DNA of 64,000 nt, taken from positions 45,180-109,179 of the forward strand of contig NZ_JAQFWQ010000008.1 of NCBI RefSeq assembly GCF_027706725.1, given 5' to 3'. The translations under genes and the position numbers were made by a program. Source of the DNA: Nocardiopsis endophytica (GTDB lineage: Bacteria; Actinomycetota; Actinomycetes; Streptosporangiales; Streptosporangiaceae). A model generated the notes under the pieces. It was not told where the DNA came from. It worked only from the letters and a program-made list of their open reading frames with translations, and did not search any database. Shown piece by piece: positions 24,650-33,420 of the stretch. The stretch's first letter is position 1; the number at the start of each line of letters is the position of its first letter.

Positions 24650-25384
24650 TCAGGCCGCTACTCCACCGAAGCGGCCCTGCTGACCCCACTGCTTGATCAG
24701 GCGGCCCCAGCGTTCCTTGCGGTTGAAGTGGAGCGCAATCTCCCTGCCTGTGGGGAGGGCGCCGTCCTTCCCACGGTGCTCCAGGGCCCAGTTCCAGGCC
24801 TCCACTTGCAGGTAGGGGATGGCAGAAGCGCCGGGATGATCGGCTTCGCGCTCCACGGCTTCGACCACGTGCAGGCGGGGGCGGTCATCGTCGGCCTGCT
24901 CTGCTTGGCCGTCCTGGCCGACGGTGATCGGGGCCTCGTCGGCTTCCGTTGCCAGAGCGGTCGGAGCCCCGGGCTCATCGAAAGCGTGAGCTGAGCGCGC
25001 GCCTTGCTCACGCCGCAGCTCTCGCATCAGCAGCTCGAACGCGCCTGCCAAGGCGAAGGACGGCCAGGCGTGGATCACCGCCGACCACGCCGTCGGCTCG
25101 GCGACGGCCACGTTCGCTGCGAGGGAGGCCAGGCTGCCGAGGATCAGCAGCGTCCACGGCAGCACTCCCCCGCGGCGGCCACGCCTCGCGTCGGCCAGCA
25201 AGGTCATCGACGACGCGATGATCATGCCGTCCACAGACAGTGGAAACAGCGCCGCCCTCCACTCCGGCTCGCCGTGGCGCTGGGCGAGTTCGAACATGTG
25301 GGAGTAGGACACCACCGCCGCGATGCCGGCCAGGAGGAACACCGCAGCGACCGTGATCCAGCGTGAGACCCGCGCACTCGCCAT
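24650..25384 (-). CDS. DUF2637 (Spd-like) membrane protein
   Basis: A 244-residue protein with an N-terminal membrane domain (about 8-120, four hydrophobic segments, including YSHMFELAQRHGEPEWRAAL and FPLSVDGMIIASSMTLLAD, the DUF2637 signature) and a cytoplasmic acidic linker followed by a small helical domain with WGRLIKQWGQQGRFGG. DUF2637 proteins belong to the spread/transfer regions of actinomycete plasmids and integrative elements. It marks this region as former mobile DNA. The ATG at 25384 has only a weak GGCGGTGA ribosome site. Confidence 0.8.
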   Translation of the reverse strand: MASARVSRWITVAAVFLLAGIAAVVSYSHMFELAQRHGEPEWRAALFPLSVDGMIIASSMTLLADARRGRRGGVLPWTLLILGSLASLAANVAVAEPTAWSAVIHAWPSFALAGAFELLMRELRREQGARSAHAFDEPGAPTALATEADEAPITVGQDGQAEQADDDRPRLHVVEAVEREADHPGASAIPYLQVEAWNWALEHRGKDGALPTGREIALHFNRKERWGRLIKQWGQQGRFGGVAA

Positions 25385-25390
25385 CGCCGG

Positions 25391-25661
25391 TCACCGCCTG
25401 TCCAGCTCGAAGGTCGCGGACAGGGGCAAAGGCATGTACGTAGCGGGCGAGTCCCCCCTCGGACACGCCAGTTCGTACATGTTGTGCGGGTCGAGGTTTC
25501 CCTCGGCCCGCACTGTGTGTTTCTGGGGCAGGTAACGCAGGTTCCAGCTCCCGGTACAGCTCCGCCTTATCGGCCGATTCGGCCTCCCGAACCGCGGCGG
25601 CCACCCCACCGACTCGCTCGATGATCACCTTGATCTCCTCGGTCGGGGAAGGGCGGAACGC
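25391..25661 (-). pseudogene. Serine recombinase C-terminal remnant, frameshifted
   Basis: One minus frame reads IKVIIERVGGVAAAVREAES then ADKAELYREL, the coiled-coil end of large serine recombinases. Near 25550 the frame shifts by one base, and the sequence continues NLRYLPQKHTVRAEGNLDPH, the usual last part of the same proteins. No catalytic domain remains in the window. Confidence 0.65.
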
Positions 25662-25757
25662 ACCGCGTCCGGCGGCGGCCGGACCACCGCTACCCCGCCG
25701 GTGATGCGCAACTCCCACACCGTTGCCCGGCGGTGGGCTCTCCGAGGGGCCTAGACC

Positions 25758-26117
25758 GTGTGCTGGGCTTTGAGTCTGCTGGCCACCCACGACACCTCGG
25801 TCCTGATTGAGACGGCCACCGGGGGCCGCGCGATCGCCTACGGCGTCGCGGCCCTGGCCCTGGGCGCGATCGGCCTGGAGGCTGTAGCCGCAGTGCGCTG
25901 GACCCCCGGCCGCCTCAACCCCATGGTCGCCTACACCACCCTGGGATCGACGATCGCGGTGTGCGGCTGGGCCGCCTGGACACTTACCGAGACCCTCCCC
26001 GGGGCACTGGTCGGTGCGGCTCCGGCCGGAGCGTTCGCCCCACTGCTCCTCCTTGCCCACACCGCCCAGAACCACCAGGAACGCTTAGGCCTGCTCCCGA
26101 CAACGACCATGCCCTGA
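25758..26117 (+). CDS. Small membrane protein, possibly truncated
   Basis: A 119-residue hydrophobic protein from a GTG at 25758 without a strong ribosome site. Three or four membrane segments are visible (about 25-45, 58-78, 82-100). The N-terminal residues MCWALSLLATHDTSVLIETA are amphipathic. It could be the remnant of a DUF2637-type transfer protein, but no diagnostic motif is present. Confidence 0.4.
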   Translation: MCWALSLLATHDTSVLIETATGGRAIAYGVAALALGAIGLEAVAAVRWTPGRLNPMVAYTTLGSTIAVCGWAAWTLTETLPGALVGAAPAGAFAPLLLLAHTAQNHQERLGLLPTTTMP

Positions 26118-26355
26118 GGCCCCAGAGCACCCCGGCTCCGTCCCGCGTGACGATGGACATCGGCGAGGGACAGATGATGAACGCGCCGTCCTCCGGCAAG
26201 ACCGTCCGCACCGAGCCTGTACAGAGCGGCTTCTACAGCCCGCGCTTCATGGGAGCGGTCCGCCCCGGCCCATAGCCGCAAGGCATCCTCCTCGCTAGGC
26301 TCTTAGACGGCCGGGGTGTTCGCTTTGCTTGGTCGCTTGGCACTCCTCACGGCCA

Positions 26356-26384
26356 GAGAGCCGGCGGGTTTCCCGTCGGCTCTC
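26356..26384. terminator. Hairpin, likely terminator
   Basis: Arms GAGAGCCGGCGGG (26356-26368) and CCCGTCGGCTCTC (26372-26384) with one G-T pair and a 3-nt loop. It lies in a gene-poor stretch and could end transcription from either side. Confidence 0.6.
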
Positions 26385-26523
26385 CCATGCGATCACACTT
26401 CTCCCTGCTACCGCAGAGGTCCCTCCCCTCCAAGACCGGCATTACCTGGGCGCCTTGACCCCGCAGCAAGGGGCCGCGGCGAATCCCGAACGGTGATCCG
26501 CCGCAGCCACAGGGACAGCTGGA

Positions 26524-26700
26524 TCAGTCCCCTGCCCCGCCCCGCTGCCGAAGCCAAGCCCAGAGAGCGACCCCCGCGCCCCCGCCGCACGGTGCCCCCT
26601 TGGCTATCCCGTGAGCGAGCGGATCCCCGCCCTCCCACCAGAGAAGCGCCAGACCCACCCAAACCAGGCATCCAGTGAGGAATGCCAGGTAAAGGTGCAC
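26524..26700 (-). CDS. Doubtful small membrane protein
   Basis: A 58-codon frame from the GTG at 26700 with GGAG 7 bp upstream. It encodes HLYLAFLTGCLVWVGLALLW, a clear hydrophobic span, then a second weaker one and a basic end. Codon bias is good but length is short. Confidence 0.35.
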   Translation of the reverse strand: MHLYLAFLTGCLVWVGLALLWWEGGDPLAHGIAKGAPCGGGAGVALWAWLRQRGGAGD

Positions 26701-27342
26701 TTCAGCCACTCCGTCGTCACGATACGGAATCGTTGCATGACCGAAAATACGGCAGCAGGACTTGATACGCTCGACCAGCCGTGAGCGAGCGACACAGGCC
26801 TTGTTCACGGAAAACCCTTCTCCACGAGGGGGTGGAGGCGGACCGGCACCGGCTGACGGTCAAATCTCCCGGTCGCCGGTCCGCCTTTTCGGACATCGAA
26901 GAGGGCCGTCAAGGAGACGTCCTCGATCCGCCGGAGACCGAACGCAATTCGGCCCCTCCGGGGCTTATCGGGCGAAAAGTACGCCCACCGCTCCGCCAGA
27001 AACGAGAGTCGAAGCCGAGCATTAATAGCCATTACCGACCAGTCAGGAGGGTCACCCCTGGGAGGGTCGGCGGCAGCCTCTTCGCCCAGCTCGCCTCGGC
27101 GGCGGGATCCTGACGGCCGCTCCCGGCCTCCAGAATCTCCACCTGGGACCCCTCCCCGGTGCGTGGCGGAGGACGGTGCGCACCGTCGCGCAATCGAATC
27201 TAAGCCCGCGCCCCTCCCAGGTGGAACACGAAAGCGTCCCAAATGCCGATTTGGATGGGATTCCATATCGCTGGACGAAATAGGATGGCCCCCTCCGCCC
27301 CCCGACGGCGAGGGGTGGGTGACATCGAAACGGCGGTATGAC
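26701..27342. other. Gene-poor region before the coiled-coil regulator
   Basis: No convincing gene is seen in these 642 bases. Several overlapping frames exist on both strands, but none has a ribosome site and a plausible protein. To the left, between the 25758 gene and the 26356 hairpin, a short frame at 26147-26275 (MNAPSSGKTVRTEPVQ) is also too weak to call. The AT-richer patch 27230-27300 may hold the promoter of the gene at 27343. Confidence 0.45.
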
Positions 27343-28302
27343 ATGCGCAAGTGGAAGCGCCCTGACCTGGACGAAGGGCCGCTCAAGCAGCTCAACGACG
27401 AGCTGCACGCACTCAGGGAGCAGGCCGGTGGACTCTCAGCCGAGCAGATGAGCGCCCAGATCGGAGAGCTCCCGGCCCCTCACGGAGCAGGTCAGCGCCT
27501 GTCGATCAGCGGGTCGACGGTGCACAACGCCTTGACCAAGCCGAGCCTGCCCTCCAAGGCGACCGTCCGCGCCATCGTCAGGGTCCTGACCCCTCACGCC
27601 CACCCCTCCTGCAGCGAGGCCGACCTAGAGAAGATCATCAAGCGCAACGTGCGCCACTACGACCAGCTGCACACGTCGGCGAGCGGCAGCTCGGAGCACC
27701 ATGAGTCGGTGGGAGTGCCTCTTGCTCCCGAAGCGGTCCTCGACAGTCTTCAGCGAGCCACCACCCTGACACAGCAGATGCTCCTGAACCGCACCAGGGC
27801 GCTGGAAGAGATCTGGATGCAGGTCCACGCGGGCAAGGAGGCGATCCGGCGCGACCTTTTGATCGACTCGCTGAAGCTGGACATCCAGCTATGCGACCGG
27901 AAGCATCAGCTGCTGCTGGATGCCCGCGAACGCACCCAGCGGATGCGCCGTGAGTTCAAGCAGGAGATCAAGGACGAGGTCGAACGGATCGAGCGGCTGC
28001 AGGAGCAGGAGCAGCACTTGGCCGCACTCCTGCAAAGCCTGCGGAACTACGAGCATGACCAGGACGACCGGATGCGCCGCTCCCATGAGCACGCGCTCGC
28101 CGAGCTGGAGGACATGGATGAGCGGCCTGCCGACGGCACCGTGATCACGGATGGGCAGGCCTCATGGGGACCGCTGCTGAAGCAGGGAGCCGGAACGCCA
28201 CGAGGGTGGCTCGCAGTCGAGATTCCTGATCAGAGCACCTGGCACCACGCTCCCGCCGAGGAGGCGGAGATCCCCGCCCCACGGCCGCTGCCACCACTGT
28301 GA
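27343..28302 (+). CDS. HTH protein with long coiled coil
   Basis: A 319-residue protein. The N-terminal 85 residues hold an XRE-like DNA-binding domain (GGLSAEQMSAQI, then LSISGSTVHNALTKPSLPSK). A long helical, charged region (about 125-265) with REFKQEIKDEVERIERLQEQ predicts a coiled coil. The C-terminus is Pro-rich. The ATG at 27343 is the first in-frame start that fits; the upstream open frame is not protein-like. No neighbour is co-oriented, so it is probably a single transcript. A structural or regulatory role on an acquired element is likely but unproven. Confidence 0.6.
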   Translation: MRKWKRPDLDEGPLKQLNDELHALREQAGGLSAEQMSAQIGELPAPHGAGQRLSISGSTVHNALTKPSLPSKATVRAIVRVLTPHAHPSCSEADLEKIIKRNVRHYDQLHTSASGSSEHHESVGVPLAPEAVLDSLQRATTLTQQMLLNRTRALEEIWMQVHAGKEAIRRDLLIDSLKLDIQLCDRKHQLLLDARERTQRMRREFKQEIKDEVERIERLQEQEQHLAALLQSLRNYEHDQDDRMRRSHEHALAELEDMDERPADGTVITDGQASWGPLLKQGAGTPRGWLAVEIPDQSTWHHAPAEEAEIPAPRPLPPL

Positions 28303-29028
28303 ACCATGTCCACGGACGTCCACGGGCGTTGGATGAAAGTGGATGCATTCACGTACGGGCAGGGAGCCACGGAGTTCCCCCTTCACCCTCTTCGAAGGGG
28401 CCCACATTCTCCACATACACAGCCCTGTCCGCCGTGCTCGGTCGGACCGGTGGGCCTGTCCGCGGACGCCGGTTCACCCGCTTGCCCTGGGCCCCTCCTG
28501 TTCAGGACGACTCCGGAGGTGGTCAGAGGCCTCGGTCTCGCGGTCCGTGGGGTTCCTCTTGACCAGGTCGTGAGCCGCCCGGAAGGCTCCGGCCGCCGCT
28601 CCGTACCCCCGGAGGCGCTCTGCGAGCGCCAAGGCCCCGTTGTGCTGGCCGATCGTCCGCTCCAGAGCCGTATCCGGGTCTTCGGCGGGGGTGCCGGAGA
28701 CGGTGAGCAGCACCTTGGGCCCGAGCTCCCGCAGGACGCGGCGGCACCGGATGAGACATGGTCTGGCAGGTCCTGTCTCGCGGCGGGCGGTCGGCGTAGC
28801 GTCGAAGGTGCGAAGCTCCCAGTTCGCCGAGGGCCCGGGATGAAGAGGGGAAGACGCCGGTCCCGTCGGAGCCGACGAGCGTGAAGAACCCGGCGGAGCG
28901 ATCCGACGGCGCTGTGGAGCAGCCTGCGATCGCCGAGGACGCCTACGGCCCGGCCACGGCTGACGCCCGGCTTGAGCGCGTCTCCGGCGACGAATGCCAC
29001 CGCTTGTGATCCGAGAGGAGGCTTCGCC
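28303..29028. other. Region with a possible small ORF or gene remnant
   Basis: No certain gene. On the minus strand about 28474-28770 reads RRVLRELGPKVLLTVSGTPA, then GHNGAL-like helices (GQHNGALALAERLRGYGAAA) to a stop at 28474. This looks protein-like but has no start with a ribosome site and may be the end of a lost gene. The rest carries the promoter of the dehydrogenase gene. Confidence 0.35.
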
Positions 29029-30051
29029 ATGCGCGGAGCACTGATGTACGCACCTGGGGACGTCCGGGTCGAGGACCGCGAGAAGCCGGTCATCGAAGCG
29101 CCGACCGACGCGGTCATCAAGGTCACGGCCGCCTGCGTGTGCGGTTCGGACCTGCACCCGTACCGGGGCGTCGAGCCCGTCGACGGACCGGTGCCGATGG
29201 GCCACGAATACGTGGGCGTCGTCGAGGAGATCGGCGACGAGGTGACGACGGTGAAGGTCGGCGACTTCGTCGTCGGCTCCTTCTGGGCGTCGGACAACAC
29301 CTGCGACATCTGCCGGGCCGGTTACCAGTCCCGTTGCGTTCACGCCGTGCTGATGGGCACCCTCGGCGCACAGGCCGAGTACCTGCGCGTCCCGCTGGCG
29401 GACGGCACTCTCGTCGCGACCCCTGGTCAACCCGAGGAGGACCTGGTCCCTTCGCTCTTGGCGGCCTCCGACGTGCTCGGCACCGGCTGGTACGCCGCCG
29501 TCGCCGCCGAGGCCGGACCGGGCAGGACGGTCGCCGTGGTCGGCGACGGCGCGGTCGGCCTGATGGCGGTCCTGGCCGCGAAGCGGTTGGGAGCCGAACG
29601 GATCATCGCGATGTCCCGCCACGAGTCCCGGCAGAGGCTCGCCCTCGAGTTCGGGGCCACCGACATCGTCACCGAGCGCGGCGACGAGGGCGTGGAGCGG
29701 GTCAAGGAACTCACCGACGGTCTCGGAGCGCACTCGGTCATCGAGGCGGTCGGCACGCAGGAATCGATGATGCAGGCCATCCGCTCCACCCGGCCGGGCG
29801 GGCACGTCGGCTACGTCGGCGTCTCCCACGACGTCGCGTTGCCGGGGGACGAGCTGTTCTTCGCCCTCGTCGACCTCACCGGCGGCCCGGCACCGGTGCG
29901 CCGTTTCCTGCCCGAGCTCATCGACCTCATCTGGAAGCGGGAGATCGACCCGGGCAAGGTCTTCGACCTCACTCTTCCGCTCGAGGAGGCTGCCGACGGC
30001 TTCGAGGCGATGGACCGGCGGCGGGCCGTCAAGGTGCTGCTGAAGCCCTGA
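29029..30051 (+). CDS. Zinc-dependent alcohol dehydrogenase
   Basis: A 340-residue MDR-superfamily dehydrogenase. Catalytic zinc ligands are in CVCGSDLHPYRG and MGHEYVG; the structural zinc lobe is TCDICRAGYQSRC, which has three of the usual four cysteines. The NAD(P) fold shows VAVVGDGAVGLMAVLAA. GAGGAGG lies 8 bp before the ATG at 29029. Substrate is unknown. A shared hairpin separates it from the convergent hydrolase gene. Confidence 0.88.
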   Translation: MRGALMYAPGDVRVEDREKPVIEAPTDAVIKVTAACVCGSDLHPYRGVEPVDGPVPMGHEYVGVVEEIGDEVTTVKVGDFVVGSFWASDNTCDICRAGYQSRCVHAVLMGTLGAQAEYLRVPLADGTLVATPGQPEEDLVPSLLAASDVLGTGWYAAVAAEAGPGRTVAVVGDGAVGLMAVLAAKRLGAERIIAMSRHESRQRLALEFGATDIVTERGDEGVERVKELTDGLGAHSVIEAVGTQESMMQAIRSTRPGGHVGYVGVSHDVALPGDELFFALVDLTGGPAPVRRFLPELIDLIWKREIDPGKVFDLTLPLEEAADGFEAMDRRRAVKVLLKP

Positions 30052-30072
30052 AGCGCGCCGCTGAGACCGCCG

Positions 30073-30104
30073 CCCCGGTGCGCCGCGCTCGCGGTGCACC
30101 GGGG
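30073..30104. terminator. Bidirectional hairpin terminator
   Basis: Arms at 30073-30086 and 30091-30104 (CCCCGGTGC... and GCACCGGGG) form a 14-bp stem with one mismatch and a 4-nt loop between two convergent genes. Confidence 0.75.
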
Positions 30105-30116
30105 TGACCGGCGCAC

Positions 30117-31181
30117 TCAGGCCAGGTGCTCGGCGAAGAACTCCGCCATCCGCTCCACCGCCGGCTCGACGTACTGTGGTCGGTCGTAGAGGTCGAAGTG
30201 CGAAGCCCCGGGCACGGTCATGAGCTCCTTGGGCTCCTTCGCCGCCTTGTAGGCGGTCCGGCTGAACCGGAGCGTCTCGGCGTTCTCCCCTGCGATCAGC
30301 AGCAGCGGCCTGGGGGAGATCGTCTCGATCTGCGCGAAGGGGAAGTAAGCCATGTGCAGGCCCACGCTGGTGACCACGTAGCGGTTCTCCGCGCGGGGAT
30401 GGCCGCCGCGGTCCGTCAGGTAGTAGTCCGCGGCTTCGCGGAAGAAGGACGGTGTGTCGTCGGTCTGCTGGTCGGGGCCGGGGACGAGCTGCTCGACGAG
30501 CGGGTCGCCGCCGGCTTCCCGGGTCAGCTGCTCACCGATCTCCTCAAGCTGCGCCATCCTCTGCTCGTAGGAGACCGGTGCTCCGTCGATCCCCTCCCGC
30601 GCAGCGGCGCCCATGTCGTAGGCCGCGACCGTGGCGACGGCCCTGACGCGCAGATCGGTCTGGGCCTCGTCGATGGTGTAGCCGCCGCCGGCGCAGACGC
30701 CGAGGGTCCCGATCCGGTCCGCGTCGACGTGCCGGTGGTTGCTGAGATAGGTGACCGCGCTGCGGATGTCGCGGACGCGGTGGGCGGGGTCCTCCATGTT
30801 CCGCGGCCGCCCCTCGCTCTCGCCGTAGTGGGCGGCGTCGTAGGCCAGCGTGATGAATCCCTGCTCGGCCATCGAGCGGGCGTACAGGCCCGCGGTCTGC
30901 TCCTTGACACCGCCCCACGGGTGGGAGACCACAATGGCGGGATACGTCCGGGACTCGTCGAAGCCGGGCGGGTGGTACAGGTTGCCGGAGATCGTGGCCG
31001 GGCCGCTCGGGAAGGTCACGCTCTCCGAGCCCTCGGCATGGCCGGTCTTGTCGTCGGCGGCCGCCGACGCGGTCGCGGGTTTCGCTCCTGAACCGGTGCC
31101 GGAGCATCCGCTCAGCAGCACCGCGGCCGCAGTGGCCTGGAGCAGCGAACGGCGATCGATCGCCATAGGGGTCTTCGTCAT
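30117..31181 (-). CDS. Exported alpha/beta hydrolase with Cys nucleophile (dienelactone-hydrolase-like)
   Basis: A 354-residue hydrolase with a Tat-type signal (DRRSLLQATAAAVLLSGC) that also ends in a lipobox (LSGC), so a membrane-anchored lipoprotein is likely. The catalytic elbow is LGVCAGGGYT, with Cys where most hydrolases have Ser, as in dienelactone hydrolases. HPWGG is the oxyanion region, and the catalytic His is probably in GASHFDLYD near the C-terminus. AGGAAG precedes the ATG at 31181. Substrate unknown. Confidence 0.82.
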   Translation of the reverse strand: MTKTPMAIDRRSLLQATAAAVLLSGCSGTGSGAKPATASAAADDKTGHAEGSESVTFPSGPATISGNLYHPPGFDESRTYPAIVVSHPWGGVKEQTAGLYARSMAEQGFITLAYDAAHYGESEGRPRNMEDPAHRVRDIRSAVTYLSNHRHVDADRIGTLGVCAGGGYTIDEAQTDLRVRAVATVAAYDMGAAAREGIDGAPVSYEQRMAQLEEIGEQLTREAGGDPLVEQLVPGPDQQTDDTPSFFREAADYYLTDRGGHPRAENRYVVTSVGLHMAYFPFAQIETISPRPLLLIAGENAETLRFSRTAYKAAKEPKELMTVPGASHFDLYDRPQYVEPAVERMAEFFAEHLA

Positions 31182-31592
31182 CGTGTGCGCTTCCTTCTGC
31201 ACGGGTCTGGGAGTGCGGGGCCACGACGCCGTTGACGTCGGTCGGCGGTTGAGCGGCCATTGAAGAAGGTCGTCGTCGCCCTGCGGCCGGTGAGGAGGAG
31301 GCTCGGTCGGTGCCCCTTCACGGCCTCGCGCATTCACGGCGGGCCTCCGAGCGGCTCCAGCCGCCTCGACGCTATGCGGGGCCGAGCGACGGAAACAGGA
31401 CCTGCACGACCGCGGTCCGCCAGGCCCTCCCTCCGGAGGCCGCCGGCGCGGTGGTGCGGCCGAGCCGGGGCGAGCCATGGTCCAACAGGTCCTGGTAAGC
31501 GCCGAGCGCCGGTCCTAACGTTGAAGAAGTGGGGCCTGACCTGCAAGGAAAGGCTCTTCGTGAACCACAGGACGAAAGATGGAAGAAACCGG
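31182..31592. promoter_or_regulatory. Divergent promoter region of hydrolase and SDR genes
   Basis: No gene is supported in these 411 bases. It must contain the promoters of the minus-strand hydrolase and the plus-strand SDR. A TTGACG element at 31232-31237 (plus strand) is a candidate -35, but no clear -10 follows. Open frames here are shadows. Confidence 0.4.
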
Positions 31593-32366
31593 ATGGCGAA
31601 CACACCGACCTATGACTTCACCGGCAAGGCCGCCCTCGTGACCGGAGCGGCCTCCGGCATGGGACTGGCCGCGGCCCGCGGCTTCGCCGAGAACGGAGCC
31701 GCCGTCGCGCTCTTGGACCGCAGTGCCGACGCCGTCGAGAAGGCCGCACGGGACCTCGTCGACGCCGGCCGCCGGGCGATCGGCATCGCCTGCGACGTCA
31801 CCGACGAGGCGCAGGTCGCCGCCGCGGTCGACCGGGCCGTCGAGACCTTCGGACGGCTCGACATGGCCTTCAACAACGCCGGAGTCCAGGCCCCGCCCTC
31901 GGACGCCGCCGAGGAGACCGCCGAGGACTTCGACCGGGTCAACGCCGTGAACCTGCGCGGCGTCTGGGCGGCTCAGAAGCATGAGCTGCGGCACATGCGC
32001 GCTCAAGGCTCCGGCGCGATCGTCAACAACTCCTCCCTCGGCGGCCTCGTCGGCCTCCCGGAGCGCGCCGCCTACCACGCGTCCAAGCACGGCGTGATCG
32101 GCCTGACCAAGAGTGCCGCGGTCGAGTACGCCCCGCGCGGCATCCGCATCAACGCCGTCTGCCCCGGCGTGATCGAGACGCCGATGGTCGCCGGCATGCT
32201 CGAGGGCCAGGCCGAGGCGATGGCCGCGATCATGCAGGACCAGCCCATCGGCCGCCTGGGCACCGCCGACGAGATCGCCGCCGCGGCACTGTGGCTGTGC
32301 AGCGACGCGGCGAGCCTCGTCGTCGGCGTCGCCCTCCCCGTCGACGGCGGCTACACCACCCACTGA
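31593..32366 (+). CDS. SDR-family NAD(P)-dependent oxidoreductase
   Basis: A classical short-chain dehydrogenase of 257 residues: cofactor motif TGAASGMG (about 17-24), NNAG, catalytic Ser in NNSSLGG, and YHASK with the Tyr/Lys pair, ending in the usual DGGYTTH. The ATG at 31593 is preceded by GGAAGAAACCGG. A MmyB-type regulator follows 26 bp later in the same direction, an arrangement common in actinomycetes where the regulator controls the oxidoreductase. Substrate unknown. Confidence 0.9.
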   Translation: MANTPTYDFTGKAALVTGAASGMGLAAARGFAENGAAVALLDRSADAVEKAARDLVDAGRRAIGIACDVTDEAQVAAAVDRAVETFGRLDMAFNNAGVQAPPSDAAEETAEDFDRVNAVNLRGVWAAQKHELRHMRAQGSGAIVNNSSLGGLVGLPERAAYHASKHGVIGLTKSAAVEYAPRGIRINAVCPGVIETPMVAGMLEGQAEAMAAIMQDQPIGRLGTADEIAAAALWLCSDAASLVVGVALPVDGGYTTH

Positions 32367-32392
32367 GCGCAGACGGAAAGGGCCCGGTTCGC

Positions 32393-33250
32393 ATGGATCC
32401 CCGGTCCGAGATCAGCGGCTTCCTCACCTCTCGGCGAGCCCGGCTCTCGCCGGAGGACGCCGGTGTGCCCCGCTACGGCGGGGCGCGCCGCGTCCCCGGC
32501 CTGCGCCGTGAGGAGGTCGCGCACCTCGCCGGGGTCAGCGCCGACTACTACGCCAGACTCGAGCGCGGCCGGATCTCCGGGGCCTCCCGCGAGGTCCTCG
32601 AAGCCGTCGCGCGTGCCCTGCGGCTCGACGAGGACGAGCGCCGGCACCTGTTCGACCTGGTCAAGGTCACCCGGCGCCGCGTCCCGCGGAAGGGGTCGAA
32701 CCGGACGACCGTACGGCCCGGGGTCCAGAGCGTGCTCGACTCGATCGAGACGCCGGCGCTGGTGCAGAACGCGCGCCTGGACCGCCTCGCGTTCAACCGC
32801 ATCGGACGGGCGCTGCACTCGCTTCCGGCCGACGGGTCGCGGGACCACTACAACTACGCGACCTGGCTGTTCCTGGACCCGGCCGCGCCCGGGTTCCACA
32901 GGGACCTCGACGTCGCCAAGCACGACGTCGTCGCGCTCCTCCGCGCCGCTTCGGCGAACGATCCCCACGACCGGCGGCTCGTCGAGATCGTCGGCACCCT
33001 CACCACGCAGAGCGAGGAGTTCGCGTCCCTGTGGGCCTCCCATGACGTGCTCCGCCACCGCTCGGGGGCCAAGCTCCTGACCCACCCGGACGTGGGCGAC
33101 CTCGAGTTCGGCTACGAGTCCTTCGAGCTCTCCGCCGACCCCGGGCTGGTCATGATCGTCTTCACCGTCGAGGCCGGGTCCCGCACCGCCGAGGCCATGC
33201 GTCTGCTGGCCGGCCTGGCGGCCCCGCTCCACGCCGAGGACAGGTCCTGA
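32393..33250 (+). CDS. XRE-family regulator with MmyB-like ligand domain
   Basis: A 285-residue regulator. The helix-turn-helix spans about 12-75 (VPGLRREEVAHLAGVSADYY, ARLERGRISGAS). The C-terminal MmyB-like domain (about 105-280) carries the typical LDRLAFNRIGRAL, NYATWLFLDPAAPGF and LTHPDVGDLEF segments. Proteins of this group bind a fatty-acid-like ligand and usually control a neighbouring oxidoreductase, here the SDR gene just upstream or the divergent hydrolase. Confidence 0.88.
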   Translation: MDPRSEISGFLTSRRARLSPEDAGVPRYGGARRVPGLRREEVAHLAGVSADYYARLERGRISGASREVLEAVARALRLDEDERRHLFDLVKVTRRRVPRKGSNRTTVRPGVQSVLDSIETPALVQNARLDRLAFNRIGRALHSLPADGSRDHYNYATWLFLDPAAPGFHRDLDVAKHDVVALLRAASANDPHDRRLVEIVGTLTTQSEEFASLWASHDVLRHRSGAKLLTHPDVGDLEFGYESFELSADPGLVMIVFTVEAGSRTAEAMRLLAGLAAPLHAEDRS

Positions 33251-33420
33251 CCGGCACCGCCGGAAGGAACGGCACGTCCCGCAATCAGGAGACCTCGGAT
33301 TCCCAGAGCTTGAAGCTCCTCGCTTCGCGCGCCTTCTCTCGACCGGGGTAAACACCGGATGCAGAAGCAGCCCTGAGCCGTCGCCGTGTTCGCGCTGTCG
33401 CGGCCGGGCCCGGTGTGGTG

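Noticed and set aside
26805..27395. A 196-codon minus-strand ORF before the coiled-coil regulator
   Set aside because: Composition is Arg/Gly/Ser-rich, with no start context and no motif, and it overlaps the start of the 27343 gene.
5915..28302. The tRNA as attachment site for an island covering 6-28 kb
   Set aside because: Elements normally insert at the tRNA 3' end, which faces left here, while the accessory genes lie on the 5' side. No second copy of the tRNA end was seen, so the link is not claimed.
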